This document shows, in pieces, positions 6,382 through 11,658 of a DNA stretch of 11,658 nt. Below the pieces are notes generated by a model that searched no databases, was not told where the DNA came from, and saw only the letters and a program-made list of their open reading frames with translations. Origin of the DNA: JAXGVG01 sp040773965. GTDB taxonomy: Bacteria; Pseudomonadota; Alphaproteobacteria; UBA9219. Location: contig JAXGVG010000051.1 of NCBI GenBank assembly GCA_040773965.1, positions 1 through 11,658 on the forward strand, read 5' to 3'. Position 1 is the first letter of the stretch, and every line of letters starts with the position of its first letter. A program made the translations under genes and the position numbers.

Positions 6382-8382
6382 CTATAAAAAGCTATAAGGA
6401 TCGATATCCACTTGCACCCGAATAGTGCGGGGAACTTTTACTGGCGCCAGCCAGTCGCGAAGAATGTTCGGCAGAGCCGCCGCGCGGTCCGCCTGTATCA
6501 TGAGCCGATAGCGCGTCCGTCCGCGAAGCATGGCGAACGGAGCAGGGGCCGGGCCGAGGACTCGCATGTGCGCGTTTCGCGGTGTCGCGGCGGCGATTTT
6601 ATTAGATATTTCAATGACATGTTTCGGGATCTTGCCGGACACCGTTATGCTGGCGAGGCGGCTGAACGGCGGCAAACGATAAGCCGCCCGCTCCTTCATT
6701 TCCGCCGCCATGAACGCGTCCCGGTTTCCCAATGTCAGAGCGCGCATGACGGGATGATCGGGCGCCGTCGTTTGCAGAAAGACCTGTCCGGGGTCTTCGC
6801 CGCGCCCGCTGCGTCCCGCCACCTGCTGAAGAAGTTGGAACGTGCGTTCCGTCGCGCGAGGATCGCCGCCGCTCAAACCGAGATCGGCGTCGATAACGCC
6901 CACCAGCGTCAGGCGGGGAAAGTGATAGCCCTTTGCCATGATCTGCGTGCCGATAAGAATGTCGAGTTTGCGATCCGACATTTGGCCGATCAGTTTCTGC
7001 GCGGCCTTGGGGCCGTCGAGCGTATCGCTGGCCATGATGGCAAGACGCGCTTCCGGCAGGCGCTTTTTCACTTCCTCGGCGATGCGCTCGATGCCGGGGC
7101 CGCATGCGGCAAAACGTCCCTCGGCATGGCAAACCGGGCAGGCCTTGGGCAGATAGGTGCTGTAATCGCAATGATGGCAATGAAGCTTGTTCGATCGCTT
7201 GTGCTCGATCAGCCAGCTTGTGCAATGCGGACAGGGCAACCGGTGCCCGCAGGCGCGGCAAAGAGTCAACGGCGCATAGCCGCGGCGGTTGAGGAACAGC
7301 ATCGCCTGCTGCTTGTTCGCGAGGGTCTCCTGCAAAGCCTCGAAAAGAGGCGCGCCTATAAACATGTCGGAGGGAAGCTTTTCTTTACGCAAATCGATCA
7401 GTTTGATGCGCGGCATAGAGGCTTCGCCGAAACGTTCGCGCAGGACGGCGTGATGGTATTTCTTCTGGTGAACGTTATGCAGCGTTTCAAGCGAAGGCGT
7501 CGCGGAGGAAAGAACGATCGGAATATTTCCCAAATGCGCGCGCACCACGGCCATATCGCGGCCCTGATAAATGACGCCGTCTTCCTGTTTATAGGCGGCT
7601 TCATGCTCTTCATCGACGACGATAAGGCCCAAGTCCGGATAAGGCAAAAAAAGCGCGGAGCGGGCGCCTAAAACGAAGCGCGCCTGGCCTTGCGCAATGG
7701 CATGCCAGTTCAGGCGGCGCTGCTTTTCCGAAAGTTCCGAATGCCATTCCGTGGGACGCGCGCCGAATCTTTCCGCAAGCCGTTCCAGAAGCGCCGCCGT
7801 CATCGCGATTTCGGGCAGCATCGCAAGAACCTGTTTGCCTTGCCGCAGCGCCGTGGCGATGGCCTCGCAGTACACTTCCGTTTTGCCGGAGCCCGTCACG
7901 CCGTCCAGAAGCGTCACGGAAAACTTTCCGGCCATAACTTTGGCCACAAGCTGAACGGATGCCGCCCGCTGCTCGGGACTGAGCTCCGGTTTTTGGGAAT
8001 CGGGGTCCGGCATGGGGAAGGCAAGCGAGTCTTTTTCCTTAAGCATCCGGAGACGGCCGCCCATGACCATTTTTAAAATCGCGCCGGGCGGTGTTACCGT
8101 ATAGTTCGCGACCCAGTTAACGAACTGCCGCGAAACGTCCGGCAGGGGCGGGAGATCGAGAATCTGGCTTAGGGTCTTGAGTTTGCCGGGGGGAATTTCG
8201 CCCTGTCCCGGGCCCCAAACGACGCCTTCGGTAAGGCTGTGCCCCAGAAAAACCTCCACATACGTTCCGGCTGGAGGAGGGGGATCGTCGGGTGCCAGAT
8301 AATCGTAGCCTTCCGCCACGGGCAAAGGCACCAAAACGCGCATTAACCTTGGGTTATTTTTGGTGGTGGACGGGGGTTTCAT
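6382..8382 (-). CDS. priA: Primosomal protein N' (PriA replication-restart helicase), apparently without winged-helix domain
   Basis: PriA is a 3'-to-5' superfamily 2 helicase that recognises stalled forks and reloads DnaB. This 666-residue protein has a short 3'-end-binding domain (RVLVPLPVAEGYDYLAP onward), Walker A GVTGSGKT (Lys167), DEEH (257-260), motif III SSATPS, an eight-cysteine zinc module (C375, C378, C384, C387, C402, C405, C415, C418), motif V region GTQIMAKGYHFP and motif VI QVAGRSGR (520-527), then the C-terminal domain. The Walker lysine comes about 63 residues earlier than Lys230 of E. coli PriA. The sequence passes from the N-terminal domain (ending near GGRLRML) almost straight into ELSPEQRA, so the winged helix seems absent. 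Start at 8382 is uncertain: ATG at 8343 (MRVLVPLPV) fits usual PriA starts and has AAGG just upstream. It is divergent from the transaldolase gene, only 48 bp away. Confidence 0.96.
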   Translation of the reverse strand: MKPPSTTKNNPRLMRVLVPLPVAEGYDYLAPDDPPPPAGTYVEVFLGHSLTEGVVWGPGQGEIPPGKLKTLSQILDLPPLPDVSRQFVNWVANYTVTPPGAILKMVMGGRLRMLKEKDSLAFPMPDPDSQKPELSPEQRAASVQLVAKVMAGKFSVTLLDGVTGSGKTEVYCEAIATALRQGKQVLAMLPEIAMTAALLERLAERFGARPTEWHSELSEKQRRLNWHAIAQGQARFVLGARSALFLPYPDLGLIVVDEEHEAAYKQEDGVIYQGRDMAVVRAHLGNIPIVLSSATPSLETLHNVHQKKYHHAVLRERFGEASMPRIKLIDLRKEKLPSDMFIGAPLFEALQETLANKQQAMLFLNRRGYAPLTLCRACGHRLPCPHCTSWLIEHKRSNKLHCHHCDYSTYLPKACPVCHAEGRFAACGPGIERIAEEVKKRLPEARLAIMASDTLDGPKAAQKLIGQMSDRKLDILIGTQIMAKGYHFPRLTLVGVIDADLGLSGGDPRATERTFQLLQQVAGRSGRGEDPGQVFLQTTAPDHPVMRALTLGNRDAFMAAEMKERAAYRLPPFSRLASITVSGKIPKHVIEISNKIAAATPRNAHMRVLGPAPAPFAMLRGRTRYRLMIQADRAAALPNILRDWLAPVKVPRTIRVQVDIDPYSFL

Positions 8383-8430
8383 TGGCTAATGTCGGGTTCC
8401 GGGTGATTCATTCGCAGGGGAGTTATACAC
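8383..8430. promoter_or_regulatory. Short divergent intergenic region, priA and transaldolase promoters expected
   Basis: Only 48 bp separate the two divergent starts, so any promoters must sit here or inside the coding regions. The clear element is the Shine-Dalgarno AGGGGAG (8416-8422), 8 nt before the GTG of the transaldolase gene, which settles that start. A GANTC site (CcrM methylation type) lies at 8405-8409. No convincing -35/-10 pair is visible. If priA really starts at 8343, the usable region widens to 87 bp. Confidence 0.4.
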
Positions 8431-9129
8431 GTGAAGTTCTTTGTTGATACAGCCGATCTGAACGAGATTAAAGACTTGGCCGCAACGGGCCTTCTGGACG
8501 GGGTTACCACGAACCCCTCGCTGGTCGCCAAGTCGGGCCACAGCAATTTTATCGAGCTTGTGCGGGAAATCGCCAGCATCGTCCCCGGTCCCGTTAGCGC
8601 CGAGGTGGCCGCGACGGATTACGACACCATGCTCGCCGAGGGCCAGTATCTGGCCAAGATCGCCAAAAACATCGCCGTGAAGGTTCCGCTTACCCCCACC
8701 GGGCTTAAGGTCTGCAAGGCCTTGTCCCAAAAGGGAACGATGGTGAACGTCACGCTGTGCTTTTCCCCGGCGCAGGCGATTCTGGCGGCCAAGGCGGGCG
8801 CGGCCTTTGTATCGCCCTTCGTGGGGCGGCTGGACGATATCGGCGAAAACGGCATGCAGCTGATCGCCGATGTGTGCATGATTTACAGCTCTTATCCGGA
8901 ATTCAGCACGGAAATTATCGTCGCTTCGGTGCGGCACCCCATGCATGTGGTGGAAGCCGCCAAGCTTGGCGCGCATATTGCCACCATTCCGCCGAAGGTT
9001 ATTCGGCAGCTTGCCGCTCATCCCTTGACGGACAAAGGGATAGAACAATTTGTTGCCGACTGGAAAAAAACAGGCCAGAAAATACCTGTGGCCGACAATG
9101 TGCAGCCGCTGAAAACGAACCGAGGGTGA
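8431..9129 (+). CDS. tal: Transaldolase, small TalC/FSA-type subfamily
   Basis: This cytosolic TIM-barrel class I aldolase of 232 residues transfers dihydroxyacetone units between sugar phosphates in the non-oxidative pentose phosphate pathway. The pattern fits the short transaldolase/fructose-6-phosphate aldolase family: FFVDTADLNEI at the N-terminus, GVTTNPSL, Schiff-base Lys84 in AVKVPLTPTGL, and SPFVGRLDD. Annotation pipelines often call it fructose-6-phosphate aldolase (fsa). However, E. coli FsaA has Gln59 in LFAQVMAT, while this protein has Glu58 in VSAEVAAT. Glu at this site is the catalytic acid type of true transaldolases, so I infer transaldolase activity. The GTG start has a strong AGGGGAG ribosome binding site. 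The downstream DUF484 gene begins 12 nt after the stop, indicating an operon. Confidence 0.93.
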   Translation: MKFFVDTADLNEIKDLAATGLLDGVTTNPSLVAKSGHSNFIELVREIASIVPGPVSAEVAATDYDTMLAEGQYLAKIAKNIAVKVPLTPTGLKVCKALSQKGTMVNVTLCFSPAQAILAAKAGAAFVSPFVGRLDDIGENGMQLIADVCMIYSSYPEFSTEIIVASVRHPMHVVEAAKLGAHIATIPPKVIRQLAAHPLTDKGIEQFVADWKKTGQKIPVADNVQPLKTNRG

Positions 9130-9141
9130 AAGGAGAATGGC

Positions 9142-9849
9142 GTGAAGCGTGACCGACAAGCCGAGCGCGCTCTTGAGTCCCTGATGCCGGGGGACGTTCG
9201 CGATTACCTTCTCGAACACCCGGATTTTTTGATCGACAATAACGATTTACTTTCAGCTTTGGTCCCGCCCGTCGAGCGCCGAGGCGAGGGCGTACAGGAT
9301 TTCCAGCGGTATATGCTGGCGCGGCTTCAGGACAACTTCACGGCCATTAAGGACGAGCACGACGACCTCATGCAGCTTATGCAGGAGCAGTTGCAGCGTC
9401 AGAACCGCATCAACGCGGCTATTTTATCGCTTATGGATGCGCCGAGTTTTGAATCCACACTGAACTATATCGCCAATGAAATGGCGGTTGCGATGGATCA
9501 GGAGGCCGTGGGGCTTTTTATTGAGGCCGGTCAACAACTTAAGGCGGGGACGTACAGCGGGCTGCAGGTGGTGCCGAAGGGTTTTGTGGACGAATGGCTG
9601 GCCGGACGGGATGTCGAACTGGCCGAGCAGACGCGCCCGGTGCCGGAGCTGTTCGGCGACAGTGCGCCGAGGGTGCGCTCGCAAGCGCTTGTAAGGCTTT
9701 GTTTGGGCGGTGAATTTCCGCCCGGTCTGTTGGCGCTGGGGCACCGCGAGGCGATGTATTACGCGACCGGTCTTGCGACCGAACAAGTTGAATGTTTGGG
9801 CGGCGTGGTGGAAAGGTGCTTGCGTAAGTGGCTCGTTCAGCCCGCGTAA
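9142..9849 (+). CDS. DUF484 family protein (GAF-like fold, xerC-linked)
   Basis: This 235-residue soluble protein belongs to the DUF484 family (E. coli YigA), whose role is not established. The N-terminal part (MPGDVRDYLLEHPDFLIDNN, then GVQDFQRYMLARLQ) is the typical DUF484 signature. A helical, probably coiled-coil stretch follows (about 50-90, rich in Q, E and L). The rest (about 95-230) resembles a GAF-like domain with no clear ligand residues. The GTG start at 9142 is fixed by AGGAG at 9131-9135. The nearby ATG at 9137 meets a stop after two codons. It lies 12 nt after the transaldolase and 76 nt before xerC. Linkage of DUF484 genes to xerC is seen across proteobacteria (dapF-yigA-xerC in E. 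coli), which suggests but does not prove a shared role. Confidence 0.88.
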   Translation: MKRDRQAERALESLMPGDVRDYLLEHPDFLIDNNDLLSALVPPVERRGEGVQDFQRYMLARLQDNFTAIKDEHDDLMQLMQEQLQRQNRINAAILSLMDAPSFESTLNYIANEMAVAMDQEAVGLFIEAGQQLKAGTYSGLQVVPKGFVDEWLAGRDVELAEQTRPVPELFGDSAPRVRSQALVRLCLGGEFPPGLLALGHREAMYYATGLATEQVECLGGVVERCLRKWLVQPA

Positions 9850-9925
9850 GGGGCCCGTTCCGCACGCGCTGCGTGCCCGTACGTAAGCGTTTTTGGGGCG
9901 TTTGGGACACAAACGGATATGGTTA
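9850..9925 (+). other. DUF484-xerC spacer with small GC hairpin
   Basis: GCACGC (9862-9867) and GCGTGC (9871-9876) form a 6-bp stem with a 3-nt loop. The following CGTACGTAAGCG and five Ts (9890-9894) make it loosely terminator-like, but the T-run lies 13 nt from the stem. It may only attenuate transcription into xerC. The CtrA-like half-site at 9919-9926 overlaps the xerC start. Confidence 0.4.
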
Positions 9926-9926
9926 A
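9919..9926 (-). promoter_or_regulatory. CtrA-like half-site at the xerC start
   Basis: ATGGTTAA read on the minus strand is TTAACCAT, the half-site 8-mer reported for the alphaproteobacterial cell-cycle regulator CtrA. It overlaps the ATG of xerC and lies in a 14-base stretch (9913-9926) repeated exactly at 10950-10963. Binding is inference only; a single half-site is weak evidence. Confidence 0.25.
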
Positions 9927-10900
9927 TGGCTTTTTTAAAAGGCGCTCGTCCTAAACCCGGAAGGACCGTCGATCAACTCCCCGTCGCGGATGACCTGCAA
10001 GCCGCCATGACGGCCTGGCAGGAATGGCTTCGGGACGAGCGCCGCGCATCGCGCCACACGTTGGCCTCCTATCAATTCGATCTGGCGAGCCTGCTTAACT
10101 TTCTCAATCACTATCGCGGCAAGACGGTCAAGCTGGCCGCGCTGGCGGACTTGACGCTGACCGATTTTCGGGCGTGGCTCGCGCATAGCGCCGCACACAA
10201 CAAGGAAGCGGCTTCGCGCGCGCGGGCGGTGGCGGGCGTGCGCAATTTCTTCAAGTGGCTCGACCGGACGGGCCGGATGCACAACGGCGCGATCGATTTG
10301 CTCAAAACGCCAAAGACAAAAAAACGCCTGCCCCGGCCCGTGGCGGAAGGAAGCGCGCAGGACATCGTGGATCTGGCGAAACATATGCCGGAAGAAGGCT
10401 GGATCGGCCTGCGCGACGAAGCCTTGTTCACGCTCCTTTACGGGGCAGGTTTGCGCATCGGTGAGGCGCTGGGGTTGCGTCTTGGCGATTTGGCGGCGAA
10501 AGACCGCGTGACCATTACGGGCAAAGGCAACAAGCAGCGGAGCGTGCCGCTTTTGCCCATCGTGCGCGAGTCTGTGGATAAGTATTTGAGGGCTTGCCCT
10601 TACCCGTTAACGTCGAGGGATTTCCTGTTTTCAGGCGCGCGCGGCGAAGTTCTTAACCCCGGTGTGGCCCAACGCGCGATGCGCCGTTTGCGCCGCGATC
10701 TCAATCTGCCGGATACCGTCACGCCGCATGCCCTGCGGCACAGCTTTGCGACGCATCTGTTAGCCTCCGGGGCCGATTTGCGCAGTCTTCAGGAACTATT
10801 GGGCCACAGCTCGCTTTCGACGACCCAGCTTTATACGAAAGTCGACGCCGGACAACTGGCGCAGGTTTACCGCGCCGCGCATCCGAGAGCGCGGCGGTGA
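9926..10900 (+). CDS. xerC: Tyrosine recombinase XerC
   Basis: XerC with XerD resolves chromosome dimers at dif during division. The protein has 324 residues. The N-terminal SAM-like core-binding domain (about 20-130; WLRDERRASRHTLASYQFDL) is followed by the catalytic domain with all tyrosine-recombinase residues: Arg177 (GAGLRIGEAL), Lys200 (TGKGNKQR), His268 and Arg271 (PHALRHSFATHLLASG), His294 (LLGHSSLSTTQ) and nucleophile Tyr303 (TQLYTKV). The frame extends back to a TTG at 9893, but ATG 9926 is preferred because the extra 11 residues look unlike XerC. No strong ribosome binding site precedes it, which suggests translation partly dependent on the upstream genes. XerC rather than XerD is inferred from the DUF484 neighbour and the LSTTQLYTKVD motif. 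It is probably the last gene of the tal-DUF484-xerC operon. Confidence 0.95.
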   Translation: MAFLKGARPKPGRTVDQLPVADDLQAAMTAWQEWLRDERRASRHTLASYQFDLASLLNFLNHYRGKTVKLAALADLTLTDFRAWLAHSAAHNKEAASRARAVAGVRNFFKWLDRTGRMHNGAIDLLKTPKTKKRLPRPVAEGSAQDIVDLAKHMPEEGWIGLRDEALFTLLYGAGLRIGEALGLRLGDLAAKDRVTITGKGNKQRSVPLLPIVRESVDKYLRACPYPLTSRDFLFSGARGEVLNPGVAQRAMRRLRRDLNLPDTVTPHALRHSFATHLLASGADLRSLQELLGHSSLSTTQLYTKVDAGQLAQVYRAAHPRARR

Positions 10901-10955
10901 AGTTGAGGAGTCTGAATTCCAAGAATTCCTTAATAATTGATTCGCAAAGACGGAT

Positions 10956-10963
10956 ATGGTTAA
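10956..10963 (-). promoter_or_regulatory. Second CtrA-like half-site
   Basis: ATGGTTAA on the plus strand is TTAACCAT on the minus strand. The surrounding 14 bases (10950-10963, ACGGATATGGTTAA) are identical to those at 9913-9926. It lies about 130 bases before the HAD gene start, upstream of the possible TTGACA promoter. Regulation by CtrA is inference. Confidence 0.25.
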
Positions 10964-11034
10964 CAGCAAAGATGCGATGAATACACACGGTAAAAAATTT
11001 TTCTTTTAAAATGGTCTTTGAACCTAATACATGT

Positions 11035-11064
11035 TTGACAAACGAAGAGGCAAACACCTATCTA
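11035..11064 (+). promoter_or_regulatory. Possible sigma-70 promoter for the truncated HAD gene
   Basis: A perfect -35 hexamer TTGACA (11035-11040) is followed after 18 nt by a poor -10 candidate TATCTA (11059-11064). A transcript from here would start about 25 nt before the well-formed ribosome binding site GGAGGGG (11085-11091), so the geometry is sensible despite the weak -10. Confidence 0.4.
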
Positions 11065-11094
11065 GCCCTCGTTATTAATAGTTGGGAGGGGATA

Positions 11095-11172
11095 ATGAGT
11101 CGCGGGCGGATGCCTTTAGTCGATTTGGTGCAGGGCAAGGTTTTATATGTTCTGGATTTTGACGGAACTTGA
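11095..11172 (+). pseudogene. 5' fragment of a probable HAD-superfamily hydrolase gene, cut by an IS element
   Basis: ATG 11095 has a strong Shine-Dalgarno (GGAGG 11085-11089, 5 nt away) and encodes 25 residues, ending VLYVLDFDGT then stop. Hydrophobic residues followed by DxDGT form motif I of HAD phosphatases; the first Asp is the nucleophile. The family's remaining 200 or so residues are missing. The stop TGA at 11170-11172 appears to be the first three bases of the IS3-family element, so the gene was disrupted within its catalytic motif region. The exact HAD subfamily cannot be told from so short a piece. A longer frame from ATG 11011 exists but has no ribosome binding site. The rest of the gene should lie beyond the far end of the element, outside this window. 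Confidence 0.6.
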
Positions 11173-11235
11173 CGTTCTCCCCGCCAATGTCGCCAAAATG
11201 GGGTAGAGTCTGCAACCTGAGCAAAGGAGCAGACG

Positions 11236-11499
11236 ATGAAGAAGCGATTTAGTGAAGAACAGATCATCCGGATACTAAAAGAAGCGGAAATTGGAGCCAA
11301 GACGAGCGACCTGTGCCGTCAGCACGGGATCAGCCAAGGGACGTTCTATAACTGGAAGGCGAAGTTCGGCGGGATGTCGGTGTCGGACGCGAAGCGCCTG
11401 AAACAGCTTGAGGCCGAGAATGCGAAGCTGAAGAAGTTACTCGCCGAAGAAATGCTGAACAAGCAAGCCCTGCAGGATTTACTCTCAAAAAACTGGTAA
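11236..11499 (+). CDS. IS3-family transposase OrfA
   Basis: This 87-residue protein is the DNA-binding, regulatory part of the IS3 transposase. Residues about 5-45 (RFSEEQIIRILKEAE, SDLCRQHGISQGTFYNWKAK) form the transposase_8 type helix-turn-helix that binds the inverted repeats. Residues about 54-82 (LKQLEAENAKLKKLL) form a leucine zipper. The ribosome binding site AAGGAG (11224-11229) is 6 nt before the ATG. Length and sequence match intact family members, and no damage is visible. The gene ends at a TAA just after a slippery heptamer, which would fuse it to orfB. Confidence 0.94.
   Translation: MKKRFSEEQIIRILKEAEIGAKTSDLCRQHGISQGTFYNWKAKFGGMSVSDAKRLKQLEAENAKLKKLLAEEMLNKQALQDLLSKNW
11487..11493 (+). 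promoter_or_regulatory. Programmed -1 frameshift site (A AAA AAC)
   Basis: In the orfA frame this reads AAA AAC after an A, the classic -1 slippery heptamer. It stands two codons before the orfA stop, and the -1 frame continues into OrfB sequence (LVTPARYREAV). IS3 elements make their active OrfAB transposase this way. No stimulatory structure was verified downstream. Confidence 0.7.
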
Positions 11500-11658
11500 C
11501 GCCCGCACGATACCGGGAGGCCGTAGCCAAACTAAAAGAATGGCATGGCTTCTCGGAGCGGCGGGCGTGCCAACAGATCGGAGCGTCGCGCAGGCGTCTG
11601 CATTACCGTTCACGCAAGAACGACGAAGCTCTTCGTGAGGCCATGAAACGGATCGCGG
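11487..11658 (+). CDS. IS3-family transposase OrfB, N-terminal part only
   Basis: In the -1 frame relative to orfA, the sequence reads KKLVTPARYREAVAKLKEW, then FSERRACQQIGASRRRLHYR, which matches the N-terminal helix-turn-helix (HTH_21) region of IS407-type OrfB integrases. The frame is open to the right window edge, about 57 codons. The DDE catalytic core that performs strand transfer lies beyond the window, so integrity cannot be judged. There is no ATG or GTG at its beginning (the equivalent Val codon is GTA), which supports production as an OrfAB fusion by frameshifting. Confidence 0.88.

Larger units (their letters stand above)
10901..11094 (+). other. Intergenic region after xerC with CtrA-like site and AT-rich tracts
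   Basis: No gene is supported here, although an open frame reaches back from the truncated HAD gene to an ATG at 11011 that lacks a ribosome binding site. GAATTC-CAA-GAATTC (10915-10929) can form a 6-bp hairpin just after xerC, but no T-run follows. An AT-rich block (10991-11011) contains AAAAAATTTTTC. A CtrA-like half-site lies at 10956-10963 and a possible promoter begins at 11035. Confidence 0.5.
11170..11658 (+). mobile_element. IS3-family insertion sequence, left part
   Basis: The element begins with TGA (TGACGTTCTCCCCGCC at 11170), as expected of an IS3-family terminal repeat, and carries orfA and the start of orfB in overlapping frames. The exact left end is inferred from the point where the HAD frame stops. 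The right inverted repeat and any 3-4 bp target duplication lie outside the window, so the boundary is not proven. The OrfA and OrfB sequences resemble the IS407-type subgroup. Confidence 0.85.

Noticed and set aside
6186..6425. Two 60-residue open frames on opposite strands over the intergenic repeat
   Set aside because: They are translations of the palindromic repeat (VIPVKTGIQ, SRFRGND), a well-known false-protein pattern, with no ribosome binding sites.
6412..7671. 419-residue plus-strand open frame opposite priA
   Set aside because: It is antisense to the helicase core of PriA, which has full motif conservation. The translation is rich in Arg/Ala/Gly and has no recognisable domain.
9923..9938. 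Full CtrA box at the xerC start (TTAA...TTAA)
   Set aside because: The spacing between the two TTAA halves is 8, not 7, and the second half is inside the xerC coding sequence; only the half-site is retained as a weak call.
10901..11010. dif-like recombination site beside xerC
   Set aside because: No 28-bp sequence with XerC/XerD half-sites (such as a TTATGTTAA-type right arm) was recognised, and dif is normally not beside xerC.
1..11658. CRISPR arrays, tRNA or rRNA genes
   Set aside because: No regularly spaced repeats and no tRNA or rRNA signature sequences were seen on either strand.

Overview
This 11.7 kb window looks like the chromosome of an alphaproteobacterium of moderate G+C content. 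The evidence is the linked set priA (divergent), a TalC/FSA-type transaldolase, a DUF484 protein and xerC, which I remember as a common alphaproteobacterial arrangement. The alphaproteobacterial style of FabF and two copies of a CtrA-like half-site fit as well. The exact order or genus cannot be fixed from sequence alone; a Rhodospirillales or Micavibrio-like lineage is only a guess.

Layout. (1) 1-1199: the fabF gene of fatty acid synthesis, cut by the left window edge. (2) 1200-1464: an AT-rich intergenic stretch with a perfect 7-bp hairpin. (3) 1465-6189: two same-strand genes, a membrane hybrid histidine kinase carrying a complete internal phosphorelay (PAS, HisKA, HATPase, REC, HPt) and a Cdc48/p97-like double-AAA+ ATPase with a Cdc48-type N-domain. 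The ATPase is unusual: its first AAA module has lost key catalytic residues and neither module has the usual pore-loop aromatic. (4) 6190-6381: the gap between convergent genes, holding a compact repeat of four consecutive hairpins of the 'GTCATTCCCGC' type. (5) 8382-6382, minus strand: priA, about 60 residues short between the N-terminal domain and the helicase core, where the winged-helix domain normally lies. (6) 8431-10900, plus strand: transaldolase, DUF484 protein and xerC, closely spaced and probably one operon. (7) 10901-11658: a short leader with a good ribosome binding site, then the first 25 codons of a probable HAD-superfamily hydrolase. That gene is cut just after its DxDGT motif by an IS3-family element (orfA complete, orfB running off the right edge).

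How the genes relate. fabF, priA, the transaldolase and xerC are housekeeping genes for lipid synthesis, replication restart, sugar-phosphate metabolism and chromosome dimer resolution. The most unusual part is the kinase plus Cdc48-like ATPase pair. The two genes may be co-transcribed (75-nt gap, no terminator seen), but a functional link is inference only. The right end records a recent-looking insertion event.
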